Source: Apoderus coryli (Eukaryota; Arthropoda; Insecta; Coleoptera; Attelabidae). Taken from it: a stretch of 64,000 bases of DNA. Positions within the stretch are counted from its first letter, which is position 1; each line of letters begins with the position of its first letter. Location: the NCBI GenBank assembly GCA_911728435.2, contig OU452204.1:15748001-15812000 (forward strand). The letters are read 5' to 3'. Below are positions 35,236-46,556 of this stretch, piece by piece. The notes beneath the pieces are model-generated. The model ran no database searches, was not told the origin of the DNA, and worked only from the letters and a program-made list of their open reading frames with translations. Position numbers and translations under genes: made by a program.

Positions 35236-35390
35236 CATGTCAGTCTACTACGTTTCGGCAATGTACAATTGCCTTCTTCAGGTACATTTTTAAATACTAA
35301 ATCGTCTCCTGTTCAAAGACAAGCGTCCAATGTTCATACAACAGGAGACGATTTACTATTTAAAAATGTACCTGAAGAAGGCAAGCGTTC
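35236..35390. repeat. Penelope-terminus-like inverted repeat with hammerhead-like motif
   Basis: Arms of about 43 bp (35270-35312 and 35338-35383) share GCCTTCTTCAGGTAC and the block CGTCTCCTGTT. The left side carries, on the minus strand (35240-35290), CUGAAGA, a six-pair stem II (GGCAAU/AUUGCC) and GAAAC. The stem II differs from the 21.47-kb copy by paired changes. The right-hand partner has lost GAAAC. Stem I pairing is poor. Confidence 0.65.
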
Positions 35391-36317
35391 AAACTTGAGA
35401 CACAGGTCAAATAACTCAACCCCTAATTTTAATCTTAACCTTAGAGTTAGTAGGATATGCCATCCTTTATAGGTCAACGTATGGCTCAAATTTGCATAAA
35501 AAATGCATCTCTGTATAATAAAGGCCTTGATAGCAGAAAATAGTATCAGGAGACCAACAGAAAGAAGAAAGATGAAAAACAAATATAACTTTAAGTTATT
35601 TTACAATTCTTAAGGTCCCACTGCTGCAACAAGTCTCTCTCTACCCCACTTGAAATGATTTTATTAAACAAAACAAATAAGACCCATGAGAAATGCGTTT
35701 TTTATGGTCTGCAAACGTGCTAGTGACAAAGCTTTCCCCGTACAACACGCCTACCATATCATGAATCCATGCGAAAGATTTCCCATACGTTCTTGGTTCG
35801 CTTTTCTCCAACTGTCACTGCTACGTGTGTGCAAGTTATAAATCTTCCATACGTGCAACTTCTGAATCCATTTACCATTTTTATATTATTATAGAAGAAA
35901 AACGGCAGTTTGATGTAAATGGCTTACGTTGCATATTTCCTTTTATTTCTCTTTTCTGCTATTTTTGGGTGATTTAATTCTGCCGTTACAATATTTGTAC
36001 ATATATCATACGTTTAAAATTCAAACAATATTTGTACCCGTATAACTGAACTAAATCTCCTGACGCATTATTTGAATTACTAGGAGTAGTAATTACATTG
36101 ATGTATGTTCACTTTATTTTGCTATTCTGCCTGTTGCTTTAATTGGGGAAGCTAATTTAGAGGGATCTAAAGGATTTCGATGCACCAAAGCCTGGCTTAT
36201 TGGTGGTAGATCAATGCAGGCACTGGCGGTGTAATCTAGCTACCAACAACAAGCTTGAATTTTAAAAATGGAAAAAAAAATATTTCGTGCTGTTGGGAAT
36301 GAGCTCCAGAAAAACTG
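35391..36317. other. Non-coding DNA, nothing recognised
   Basis: No supported gene or repeat is seen up to the (AAT)n tail at 36318. Confidence 0.45.
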
Positions 36318-37775
36318 TTAATAATAATAATAATATCTTTATTAGTCTTTCAAAAGTACACAGCTTCTGTACATAGACACGTCAAAATACAAAACACAAA
36401 AAACATTGAGCATAAATTAATGAAAACTGAAAATATAAATAAAAATACAAATACATATTTATACATATACAACAAACTCTTGACACAGCTTAACAACACT
36501 ATACTGAGGTGGTAAATTCCTGTAGGGTGTAGAACGCACCGTTTGTAAGAAAATTTTTGAAAATGCTCATATTTGCACAGTTTCTTATCTTTGAGGGAAG
36601 AAGATTGAAATAAAAGTATCCTGAGTACAGAGGCGATTTTTTATAAAACTCGTGTTTGGGTCGAGGTAGATATAAGAGATCCCTCGCTCGAGTAGGATAG
36701 CGATGACCATCTCCCCGTCTTCGAGCCTGACTCTTATTTTTAAATATGGGACAAAGCGTTTTATGTAAATAGATACATGGAACAGTGAGGATGTTTTATT
36801 TCCTAAAAGTACATACAATGTATGGAATATTGAATATATATCGAATTGCTCTTTTTTGTAATATGAACACTCTATCCACCTCCGCAGATCTACCCCAAAT
36901 CGCTATATTGTACGCGATAGACGAATATATAAGAGCATAATATACAGAAATGAGGGAATGCTTGTCCATATATGTTTTTAGAGAAAGCAGCACGTATAGA
37001 CTTCTAGAAAGTCTGCTACATAGATTATCAACATGACCAATCCAACTCAACCCCGGATCAACATACACACCCAACAACTTAGCAGACTCTGCCCAAGGTA
37101 AAACAAGTGCATCAATACATAAATTGAAAGGCAGTGGATTTTTATATGACACCACGACTGAAATTCCTCTAGAGTTACGTTGATTTTATATTCTAAGAGC
37201 TCAGGATCTTTATCGTATATTAGAATGGTGGTATCATCAGCGTACATATACACGGTACTATGTGAAATGCTCGTGGGAAGGTCGTTAATGTACAGTAGGA
37301 AAAGCAGCGGTCCAAGTATACTCCCCTGAGGAGTACCCAAATCAATTTCTTGAGATTCCGATATAGATGAATCAATCTTTACCGCCATCCTTCTATGAGT
37401 TAAATAGGAGTCAATCCACCTATTTATAGGCCCACGCAAACCCAGCTGATCTATCTTTCTACACAAGAAATCCTTATCCACCACATCAAACGCACTCGTC
37501 AGATCAAACAACACACCCACCGCATAGTGCCCGCTATCAGTTAAATCGTGTATCTACTGTAGAAACTCATAAGTACACGTTTCTGTTGAGAAACCTGGAC
37601 GAAAACCATGTTGACACTTACTTATGATTTTAGTGGAGCCCAGGAACCCAAAAATTCTATTCGAAACAATCCTTTCCATGACCTTAGAAAAGACACTCAG
37701 CAGCGATATCGGTCTGTAATTCTCAATAGAAGTTCTCCTTTTTAAATATTGGAACAACGTTTGTGTGTGCAGAAA
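36318..37775 (-). mobile_element. Non-LTR retrotransposon, RT and 3' end (dead)
   Basis: Minus-strand RT order: ENYRPISLLSVFSKVMERI, CQHGFRPGFSTETCTY, LFDLTSAFDVVDKDFL (palm block A), GTPQGSILGPLLFLLYI, YMYADDTTIL (intact YADD active site), AKLLGVYVDPGLSWIGHV, and IYSSIAYNIAIWG. There are three frames (37554-37757, 37047-37520 and 36796-37155) with a stop in between. The 3' tail is an (AAT)n tract at 36318-36337. It is 5'-truncated near 37775, so the endonuclease is missing. The clade is jockey/CR1/I-like. Confidence 0.9.
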
Positions 37776-38035
37776 ATATGTTTTTCTGCCGTCACTATGA
37801 GAAAATTGAATTTTACTGCTTCCATAGGGACGAGAAAGTATGCATGTCTAAGGCTAGCGCTGCAAAACACACAAAAATGGCTAGGAAAGAAAATTATTTT
37901 TAACTATTTGTAATAAATGGCGGCAAAATAATAAAAGCTATTAGACTGATGACAGACCAATGTGGTTGTCAAAAATCGGGCGCGTCGTAAAATAATCAAT
38001 TTGAATTTGATTCATCATTTAGGTATATAATAATC

Positions 38036-38330
38036 ATGGAATACCTGATTGATCGTAGTGACGAGGAAATTGAGTATTGTACCCCGCCTGAAATTCACGA
38101 GGAAGCGAACGAAGTTTCGATGAATTTGCTGCCGGAAAAATCTAGAACCAAATATGGATTCCAGTATAAACTGTTTATGGATTAGTGTAGTGCTAAAAAC
38201 GTTAAAAAGTATAGTGAAAACGTGATTTTGACGTATTTATCGGATCTTTCACAAAAATACCAATCTTCAACACTGTGGTCAATTCATTCCATGTTCAAAT
38301 CTACGCTATTAGTTTAATGCATAAAACCAT
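38036..38330 (+). pseudogene. Crypton-type tyrosine recombinase relic (N-terminal part)
   Basis: The frame from ATG at 38036 reads MEYLIDRSDEEIEYC, NLLPEKSRTKYGFQYKLFMD, then a stop (TAG at 38183-38185) where related proteins have W. It continues NVKKYSENVILTYLSDLSQK and SSTLWSIHSMFKSTLLV, then stops. This is the core-binding N-terminal domain of Crypton-like tyrosine recombinases common in arthropod genomes. The catalytic R-H-R-Y domain is absent. It is a different lineage from the relic at 49190-49900. Confidence 0.7.
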
Positions 38331-39461
38331 TCCGGCAAAAACATTTTATAATCAAGATTTAATCAACTTTCATAGAGTTTAAAACACAATTATGATGGAA
38401 ACAAGATCCATGTTTTTAATACAATTTTTATATGCCATTGTGTCAACTTCACATTATATTAAATTAAATGATTCTTGTTGTTAACCAAACAACATTTTTA
38501 CTCTGTTGGACAGATCTTACCTGAAAAAATGACACTTTACCGTCTAGGAATACAATATTACTATTTTTGATTTTTATAAAATATATAAATAAAGGCAGGC
38601 AACAATGCAAAACAGAGAAAATGGAGAACGAATACAGCGTAAAGCCACAGAAATTGTTTGTTATTTTGTGGTAAAGCTGAGAAACAACTACAAAGAAAAC
38701 GAAATGAAGAAGACAAATTAGGAAAATTGCGAACATTATACAAGAGAAGCGCAGAAACAATGCGTCGCAGACAAGAAAGACCTAATTTGAAAACTTGATA
38801 CTACGACTAAAATGGACGAAACCAAACATAAAGTCGAAGCAGGGATACAAGAAGTTTTAATCAACAATGGGGAAGAATAAAAAAACTCGAGGCAAGAAAT
38901 ACTCCAATATGCCTTACAAAACCACTAATCGCTTATGGTCCTACGGCATGCGTATAATCGTTTAGAGCAGAAACGATCAACAGTTTATCGAATTAATCGC
39001 AATGTAGACGATAATGAGCAGCACAAAATGCTGATAATGCCCGATGAGTTTCTAGAATTGAACCATGTTTTTCAAAATACATTTGAACGATTTTCAGACG
39101 TTGTTCCGGCGTCCCGGAATGTGTTCTTTAAAATACTGGAATACAGGTTTTGTGGCGTGAAAACGCTCCTTGAATGTCAAAATTTTGTACCTACTAATTG
39201 CAGAAAAAATTGATTTAAATATCAACTCAGTCAGCCTATACAATCAACAATAATTCATTACAGGTACTTTATTCCAATAGTTTAATGACGAATATAATTT
39301 AATTATCTTTAATCATGCAAAATTAATGTAATTGCCGTTGTGATAGAATAATTAATGATGAATCAACTACCTAAATGGCATACAATTATGAAAAACATAG
39401 CTATTGCTGTATTTCACCGGAAATTTGCCGAAAACAGCCGTTTATTTGATTCGCATCGCGA
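38331..39461. other. Unassigned DNA with possible coding remnants
   Basis: The + frame at 38935-39213 (MVLRHAYNRLEQKRSTVYR to FVPTNCRKN) and scraps at 38605-38880 rich in K, E, N and T may derive from the Crypton element's cargo or another mobile element. No domain was recognised. Confidence 0.35.
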
Positions 39462-39626
39462 TATACTGTGAGGATCAAAAGTTACTCATAGTTTCGGTAG
39501 AATCCGAAGAGATTTTATTTGGAAGAAACGCTTGCACATGTAATTGTTGGTTTTAAGTTCCGTCAAAAAATGGGCAACGAAAAAATGTGATCGAATTTAG
39601 GCGTAACTTTTGGGTCTCACTGTATA
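39462..39626. mobile_element. 165-bp MITE, Tc1/mariner type
   Basis: The termini TATACTGTGAGGATCAAAAG (39462) and TTTTGGGTCTCACTGTATA (39626) are inverted repeats of about 26 bp with few mismatches, ending in TA. There is no coding capacity. It lies 143 bp upstream of the first dpr exon in the window. Confidence 0.85.
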
Positions 39627-39769
39627 ATTATTCTGTACATTTTTTATATAAAATGTTTAACCGTCTTCAGCATGAAGTGTAAATTTTAAATGTTGGAATC
39701 GTGTTAAATCCAAAAACTCTTTCAAGCAGACACACAGGATTATAGTTACTTTTTTTCAATTTATTGCAG

Positions 39770-39957
39770 GATGGAGCAGCATGAGAAAGGATGGCCACAA
39801 TACAACAAAAAACGCTCACGATAAAGCTTTGGACTTAGTGCCAGTGGTAATCAATCGTGGGCCATATTTTGAGAAAAGCACCCCAACCAATGTGACGACA
39901 ATAGTGGGAAAGACGGCGTATCTCAGTTGTAGAATAAGAAATGTGGGAAATAAGACG
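39770..39957 (+). CDS. dpr: dpr exon: start of first Ig domain
   Basis: The acceptor TTATTGCAG ends at 39769 and the donor GTAAGT starts at 39958. The exon enters with two bases of a split codon, then WSSMRKDGHN and a linker. The first Ig strands follow: VINRGPYFEKSTPTNVTTIV and GKTAYLSCRIRNVGNKT. The Cys in LSC is the first of the Ig disulphide, and NVT and NKT are N-glycosylation sequons. An in-frame ATG at 39781 is unlikely to be the true start, because the acceptor is good and no signal peptide follows. Confidence 0.95.
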
Positions 39958-40068
39958 GTAAGTGCATAAGGAAATGCTCTAAATTGTACGTGAAATCTAA
40001 AATATGCATAGAGCGTCTTACATTACGTTATATTTTAAATGATAATGAAATAGTAACTTCCTTATATA

Positions 40069-41261
40069 CTAGGTGAGCCAAAAGAAATCACCCTATTGGA
40101 AGATGCTCTCATTTTTGCAAATGGCCGCCAATGTCTAATCTGTTTTGACATTTGTGGACTAGACAGATGCAGAATACAAGTGAACAAGCCATGGAGCAAA
40201 ACACTCCCCAAGAACGCGAAATAATCGTGTCTATTTTTTTTTTTTGGGTAACAATTCGTCTGTGGTGTTGGCGCAGCGCGAATTCCGTCGCCGATTCCCT
40301 GGCGCAAACACTGCGCCGTTTAGCCACCAAACTTGAAGAGTATGGGACCACACGACACGTTACCAAGAGTGGCCGGCCCCAGACCGCCCGTTCTGCTGAG
40401 AATATCGCCGCTGTCGCCGGAAACATCGACCAGACGCCATGCCACGTAATTAGCCATCAGCCGGACGTTCCCAAGGCGAATTTTGGTGAAAGACCTGCGC
40501 GTGTTCCCGTACAAAGTCCAGTCCGTGCCATCCTCAATCTCGAGGAAAAAGTGGGCGATTTTTCGCCCAAAATCATAATGCGCGATGAGGTTCATTTCGT
40601 GAACAAGCAAAACTATCGCTTCCGGGGCACCGAAAATCCACGAGTGATGGACGAGGAGTCATGACACCCACTCAAAGTGACTGAATTGTGCGCTGTTCAC
40701 GCTGGAGGAGTCATCGGGCCATTTTTTTTTTTCGAGAATGCCGCTGTCAACCAGTGCGCGATAGAGAGCCATGTTGACCGAGTTTTTTCTGCCGCAATTG
40801 GACGAATTAGGACTGAGGGACATGTGGTTCCAACAAGACGGAGCAACGGCACACACTGCGCGAGCCACAACCGATATTCTGAAGGCAGCGTTCCCGGGTC
40901 GCCTCATCTCTCGTTTTGGCGATTTGCACTGGCCCGCAAAATCGCCCGATTTAAGCGTTCCAGTGGGGTTTTTTGAAGTCCCGTGTTTACGTGAACAAGC
41001 CCGAGACTCTCGAAGCCCTCAAAGACAACATTCGACACGAGTGCCAGAATTTATCACCCGAAGTTCTCGCTGAAAAATGCCATAAAACGAGCCCGTATGG
41101 CAATCAATTGTGACGGCGCCCATTTGGCCGATATAATCTTCTCGACTTGACCAATAAAATTGTAAAAGTTCAAATAAACATAATCAAAAAACAGAATCGA
41201 AGTTTTTCATTTAGAAAAAAAGAGAGCCAACCAACATGATGACTTCTTTTCGCCCACCTTG
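40069..41261 (+). mobile_element. DD41D (rosa-like) mariner in dpr intron, dead
   Basis: Inverted termini CTAGGTGAGCCAAAAG (40069) and CTTTTCGCCCACCTTG (41261) are flanked by TA. The + transposase begins MQNTSEQAMEQNTPQERE (40170) and reads LRRLATKLEEYGTTR, KSGRPQTARSAENI, KIIMRDEVHF, WFQQDGATAHTAR and KSPDLSV. Spacing from the second to the third aspartate is 41 residues when read with the 58.4-kb copy, the DD41D signature. Frameshifts occur near 40240, 40660, 40730 and 40965. A second copy lies at 58400-59298. Confidence 0.9.
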
Positions 41262-41449
41262 TATTAGATATACAGAGTGAGTAAAAAGTGTGGAAATACC
41301 CCTGTATATTTTCTAATATAATCGCCATTTTGAAAAAAATTTTAAAGAAAAGTCATCAGAGTAAGTGAAAAAGATGTTTTGAGTCTGAATTTTAACACAT
41401 CCTGTGTGTTTGTGACACACATACAAAACATCCTGGTTTAAACATATGA

Positions 41450-41957
41450 TTTTCGTTAAAGCTCGCTCTGTTCCGAGCATTTTGTTTGTCAAAGCATCTG
41501 TTGGTATCCACATTACTCGATACACAAACGCACAATTGAGAATCTCCAAAGGCGCGTTTTAAATTATTTGGCGTTTAAGAGAGAAGGTCATTATCCCGCA
41601 AGGGGTAGTGGTCTGACCTGTTGCGGCGGTTCAGTTTGCAAAGTCTGGAAAAGAAGAATATTTTGCCCTTTAAACTTTTTAAAAACTGTGTCGTGGCAGC
41701 CTCGGCTATATAGTCGGAATACATTATTCTACTGCGAGTTCGCCCATTGTAGTGTGTGGTAACTTTATATGTAGTGTAAGTTCATTTGAGGTTATAAGTT
41801 TAAATTATTTTCTTTTGGATTGTTTTTTATTTTCATTGTGTTTTCCTTTCTCTTAATTATAATTATTATTTTTTGTTGTTTAATGATTTATTAATAATTA
41901 TATTGCTCTCATATGGGGAAACTGTTGGGCAATAAGTGCTATTATTATTATTATTAA
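41450..41957 (+). mobile_element. 3' fragment of a jockey-like non-LTR element
   Basis: The + strand reads IENLQRRVLNYLAFKREGHY near 41530-41590, matching ERVQRRVLKYLVYRADG in the 8601-10380 element. The 3' UTR has CTGTTGGGCAATAA, as in that element, and ends in (ATT)n at 41940-41957. Only the last part of the ORF remains, with frame breaks. Confidence 0.75.
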
Positions 41958-42009
41958 ACTATCTTCCGACTACTTTGTTAGATTAGATCTTTAGCTGAAT
42001 TTCTTCCAG

Positions 42010-42220
42010 GTGTCTTGGATACGACACCGAGATCTCCATCTACTGGCAGTGGATAGATCAACATACACATCGGACCAAAGATTCACCAGTATACATAACC
42101 CAGTGACAGAAGAATGGACATTACAGATTCGATATCCACAGAGGAACGATTCTGGTTTATATGAGTGTCAAGTGGGTACTACACCCCCAATTGGCTATTC
42201 TATAGCTCTATCCGTCATAG
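42010..42220 (+). CDS. dpr: dpr exon: second half of first Ig domain
   Basis: The acceptor TTCTTCCAG ends at 42009 and the donor GTAAGT starts at 42221. The exon reads VSWIRHRDLHLLAVD, YTSDQRFTSIHNPVTEEWTL, QIRYPQRNDSGLYECQVG and TTPPIGYSIALSVI, plus one base of a split codon. It supplies the Ig core tryptophan (VSW), the DSGLYEC motif and the second disulphide cysteine. VSWIRHRD and YTSDQRF are diagnostic of the Dpr family, where this domain contacts DIP partners. Confidence 0.97.
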
Positions 42221-43419
42221 GTAAGTAACTATATAAGTTATGAGCGTCCAATAACTAGGATTCCGCGTAAACGGTTGGTTAAATTCGAATCGCCGCGGTC
42301 CTACGCTGAACGCAATATAAAACAGTGTCTTCTTAGTATTATATTTACTGCCAATGTTTCCTCTAAGATAAGAGCAAACTACAAAATCACTTTGAGAAAC
42401 TGTTGATATAAAGAACAGCTCTGATTGTGTGTAGACGCAGCTGACTTGGTAATAGAAAGAGCAGCGAATGAAGAGACGTTCTGGTGGAGCGTGCTGGAGA
42501 AGGAATACTCAAAAATCTGAATCCATGGAGATGCTCTAGAGATGAAGCAGACTCTTTTAGGGGAAACGTCTAGCTGAGCAAATGGAATGCCACCACAGTA
42601 CTAAAACATAACGTCGTTAGAGATGAGCACACCAAAAATAAGGGATTGGAGTGGGGTTAATAACCATTAATAAGTGAGCGCGAGGGATATGCACGTGAGA
42701 TTGAAGGTATTAAGAAATTCGACCTCAAAAAAAAACAACCTAATTGTGCCATTGTTAAAATTGATATATCCAATAAACATTTTCCACATTTCGTGTGAAA
42801 TAACCAGGTCACCGATATCCCAAATTGGCTATGGTATTAAAATAAAAAAGCAGGCACCAAAATTTCAAAAAAAAAACGTACAAAACAAAAGAATGGTTTT
42901 TTATTTCCTTATGCGAATTTTGTATATTGCTGTGAGCTTGTTCCAATTAATTTCGTAATTGACTGTTTTGTCATTTCAATAATTAATCTCTAATTACTTT
43001 GTTTTGCCTCCTCATTACCTACATTTTGGCAAACAGTACTCTGAGTATTATGTTAAAGCTGCAAGCGAAAACACAATAAAACTGATCAGTTAGTTTGATA
43101 CGTCTAAAATAGCGTTGTACATAGATATAACACACCATATCAAACCTATTCCAAAGTGGTTATAGGTTATACAACATAGGATGTTGTATGGTACATAATA
43201 TAGATCTTGGAATAATGCTGATAGCTTGGGTTAATTTAAGGGTAACATTATTACTTATTAACATAATAGATTCTGTGCACCTGAATTTGTTCATTCCATA
43301 ATGCCAGATGCGTATCAAGGGTTTTATGACGTTGAGGAAAGTTTCTACAGTAAGCTGCTGGACAAACTTATCAGGCGTTGATAAGTTTTGTCAGTAAATG
43401 TGAAGTAAAGTATCAAAAC
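42221..43419. other. dpr intron sequence, nothing recognised
   Basis: The open frame at 42674-42958 has no motifs, and no terminal repeats were seen. Confidence 0.5.
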
Positions 43420-43990
43420 ATCATAGTCTAGAGGCAAAAACTTCTAAGGTCTCACCTCGGTCGATTCTCCATCTGATCCCAGTTTTTTTACTGTTGCGAT
43501 CCCCCAACACTGCCACTAGTGCATCGACCACGAAGATTTACCATCGAACGTTGGTGGCTTGACTCTGGTACTTGATGTTGCTTCAACTTTTGATTGGATC
43601 ATTCCAATCTTCTCCATGTTTGCGTATTTCTTCTCCATTTCTATTTTTCCAACTGATTTCATCAAATTCTATTTGGAGCTGTTTCCCACTTTTGTGAATC
43701 AAATCAAATCTCTTGCTGACTTTACGAATTATTATTTAGTCTTGATCAATTAAGTTTACATCCAATTATTTGTTCAGTTTGTTTCGCAGCTTCGTCTTTG
43801 TCTCCAGTTTTTGTTATTCTTTGCCTTCTTCACGCCGATTTCTTTGTTCGTCTATTTTTAGCTTCAAATTTTCGCATTAATATTTCTTTTTTAGCCTCAC
43901 GTTTTCTACGTTCACCTTAGTGGTTGTTTTCAATTTTGCATCAATCTATTTGAGTTATTCGTTTTCGTTTCCAAACATGTCTCCACCTAA
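43420..43990 (-). pseudogene. Ty3/gypsy-type Gag relic
   Basis: The minus strand has a lysine/glutamate-rich coiled-coil-like stretch (LKLKIDEQRNRREEGKE, QKLETKTKLRNK). It is followed near 43535-43560 by TRVKPPTFDGKSSWSM, a decayed form of the PPxFDG...W block that starts the capsid region in insect gypsy-type Gag. Several stops are present, and no protease, RT or integrase follows. Confidence 0.55.
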
Positions 43991-44299
43991 CAATTTCTTC
44001 AGGTTCGAGAATAATTTGGTAATCAGTAGGAGCCATATTGTGCGGAAAAAACTTTCGGCGACAATATTCCACATCTTTGTTGGGCACGTTTGAAGCGATT
44101 CAACATGAGCCGTTGAAGTGATCGTTTTCCACCTCCATATACACTGTGACCTAAAGATATTTGCTACCAACGATAAACAGATGAACACGCTTCTGAAAAT
44201 AATCAAGACATATGACTGCAGTTTGGGGAGAAAAAATGTGTTATTTTAAAGTTCGTTAAAGGAATTCACATAACATCAAAGGCGATCAACTTCAACGAG

Positions 44300-45170
44300 G
44301 AGTTACACACTGATAACCTAAATGATCCTTATAAATATCGAGGGATTGGACCAACAAGCACACACAGGTTAAGAAGAAACTAACCAAAGAATTTACAGCA
44401 CTTACAAAAACTAAACTAAGCTCTAAAAATCTAATTAAAGCTATAAATACTTACGCTATACCGGTGTTAAAGTACTTGTTTAGCGTTGTGGCTTGGTCGG
44501 ATACTAATCTTGAAAACCTGAATGGTCTGATAAGGACATCGCTCACTAAAAAATGCATGAATCAGATTAATGAATATCAATCAGGTAATAAGAACAAGAA
44601 ATTACGCAAAATACGTACTTGAAGATTTTGATATTGATGACAAATGTCCAAAATGTGGGTGCATGTCCTGTGCTCGCCATCACTAGCCATACAAAGCGCC
44701 ACAATCAAGTAGCTGCCATCGTCCACCAGGAGATTCTTCTAAAACGTGGTTTACAAGTAACTCCACACACAAAAATAATACAACCGGTATAACATATAAT
44801 ACTCGAAATAACGTTGTGCGCGCGGACGCTCTGTATGAACTACGTTCTGAAACATCTCACCCGGAGAGGCCTGCCGTCGGTCGGCGAACGTGGAATATAA
44901 GTACAAGTGCTGTGACTAGTTTAGTATAATACTTGGACGCTGCTCTAACCGAAAAGTTCACAGTAACCGCCCGACATCACGTTAAGCGACAAGGTCCGAA
45001 AGACAACGTACCTCATCGATATCTCAATCCCTGGTACAACAGAAATTTGGTGAAAAAATAAGCATGGTCGTCTCAAACAAGATATACAAAGAATCTGGAA
45101 CATGCGCAACGTCCATGTTATCCTAGCATAGGTATCATCCCCGACAACCTAAAATTAAAGCTAGAAGAGA
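44300..45170 (+). pseudogene. R4/Dong-like non-LTR element: RT end and restriction-like endonuclease
   Basis: The + strand reads SSKNLIKAINTYAIPVLKYL and VVAWSDTNLENLNGLIRTSL near 44416-44550, typical of the post-palm region of R2/R4-superclade RTs. A remnant KCPKCG zinc-binding knuckle (about 44645-44660) precedes RHNQVAAIVHQEILLKRGLQ (about 44690-44755). Near 44970-45040, NRPDITLSDKVRKTTYLIDI matches the PD...D core of the restriction-like endonuclease. Multiple frame breaks make it inactive. Confidence 0.7.
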
Positions 45171-45229
45171 TAAACTTACCTGAAGATCTTTTATAAGTGA
45201 AGATTGAGGTCATATACTTCCGTACCCCA

Positions 45230-46556
45230 TACGATAGAGTACAGAGAACACAAACAAAAATCCTCATCCTCTCGATAGGATGGGTTGGCTCAACAGTAAG
45301 AATATGACACTCATAAATTCGTTTTCAGTTTGGATGTAACGAAAGCGTAATATAACAATGTCAATGTATCCACATCTTGAAAGCATTTGCTGTTTCTAAT
45401 GATATAGAAATCCCAGCGACTGTGAAGCGGAAGCACCTATTCTTTCAATGTGAGGAATGCTTTGCTAAAGTCGGTGTACAGATCATCAAGCTGTTGAACG
45501 ATCCAATGCTGAGGAAATATGCTCAGCGCTGCCAGATTAACACAGAGGAAGGACCAGTGATAATACCATGCTGCTCCGAAGCAATTTCAAATTTCAAACT
45601 GGAATAATTAGAGAGACTTTAGAAAAATATATATGGATTATAAACCCTTACGATCCCACAAAAAGTGTTCATAATCGATTATTGAAGCGACTATAAATTA
45701 GAGCGCCATTAGAAAGACAGTGTAAATATAATTCTATTTAAATTTACATGAAGAATCCTAGTCAGCTAATCTAGTGCATACATTATAAACATAATAAATC
45801 ATAATTAGAGTCGTCCACATCTGCTGCTAAAATTTTGCTTTTAACAGTCTTAGCTATTACGGGATTTTTAATAGTTCACAGTGCATAACCATGGCTTATT
45901 AAATTCACGCTTCTGCAATACAAATTACATTTTAGAGCACTCAAATATACAGAGAGTGTCACAAAATTACTCGAAAATCTCCTCCTCTCAGCATTAATGG
46001 TCTTGCACTATTTATGATTACTGTGAACTATATTTTAGTTTGAATTAATTTATCTGTTGATCTTCTTTGTCCTGAGGTGTCATTTGGCTATTTTCGTATA
46101 AAATCTCAGTTAATTTATAGCTGGTCTACTGCGGAAGAGTCATAGAACAAAATGGGACAAGGCACGATCCAAAAAGAAATTACAAGTACATTGAGGTTGT
46201 TGTAAAAACTTATTCAAGTCCCACAACATCTTCTGCAAGCTACTGCCGTCAAAACTATTAGCAAAAGCAGAAGATAGTTAAGAGTTGAGAGCTACCAAGG
46301 TGAAATAAATTTGACAGCTTAAGTTGGTGTGTTGATCATCAAAACTGAACAACTATTGAAGATTGATGGCGAACTATTTTATTTTTCTGATGTATCAGAA
46401 TTGGCCTACAATCAGACGTTCATTGGATTCGTATTTCAAGAGGTCGTTGGAGACAGTATAGTCTACAAGTTAGCAGAGCTATCACCAAATATAAAAGGGG
46501 AACTGTAATATTTTGAGGTGGAATCATGATAACTGAAGAAACTCGTTCAATTACTA
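45230..46556. other. dpr intron sequence with one unassigned open frame
   Basis: The + frame at 45377-45607 encodes MKAFAVSNDIEIPATVKRKH to CCSEAISNFKLE, with two CxxC-like cysteine pairs. It starts about 200 bp after the R4-like fragment. It is not recognised and is most likely mobile-element debris. Confidence 0.35.

Noticed and set aside
39781..39969. ATG at 39781 as the start of a small separate protein
   Set aside because: The frame continues upstream to a good splice acceptor, and the sequence is the start of a Dpr Ig domain that continues in the next exon.
44640..44700. Independent zinc-finger gene (KCPKCGCMSC)
   Set aside because: It is in the position of the knuckle between RT and endonuclease in R4-like elements, and stops follow at once.
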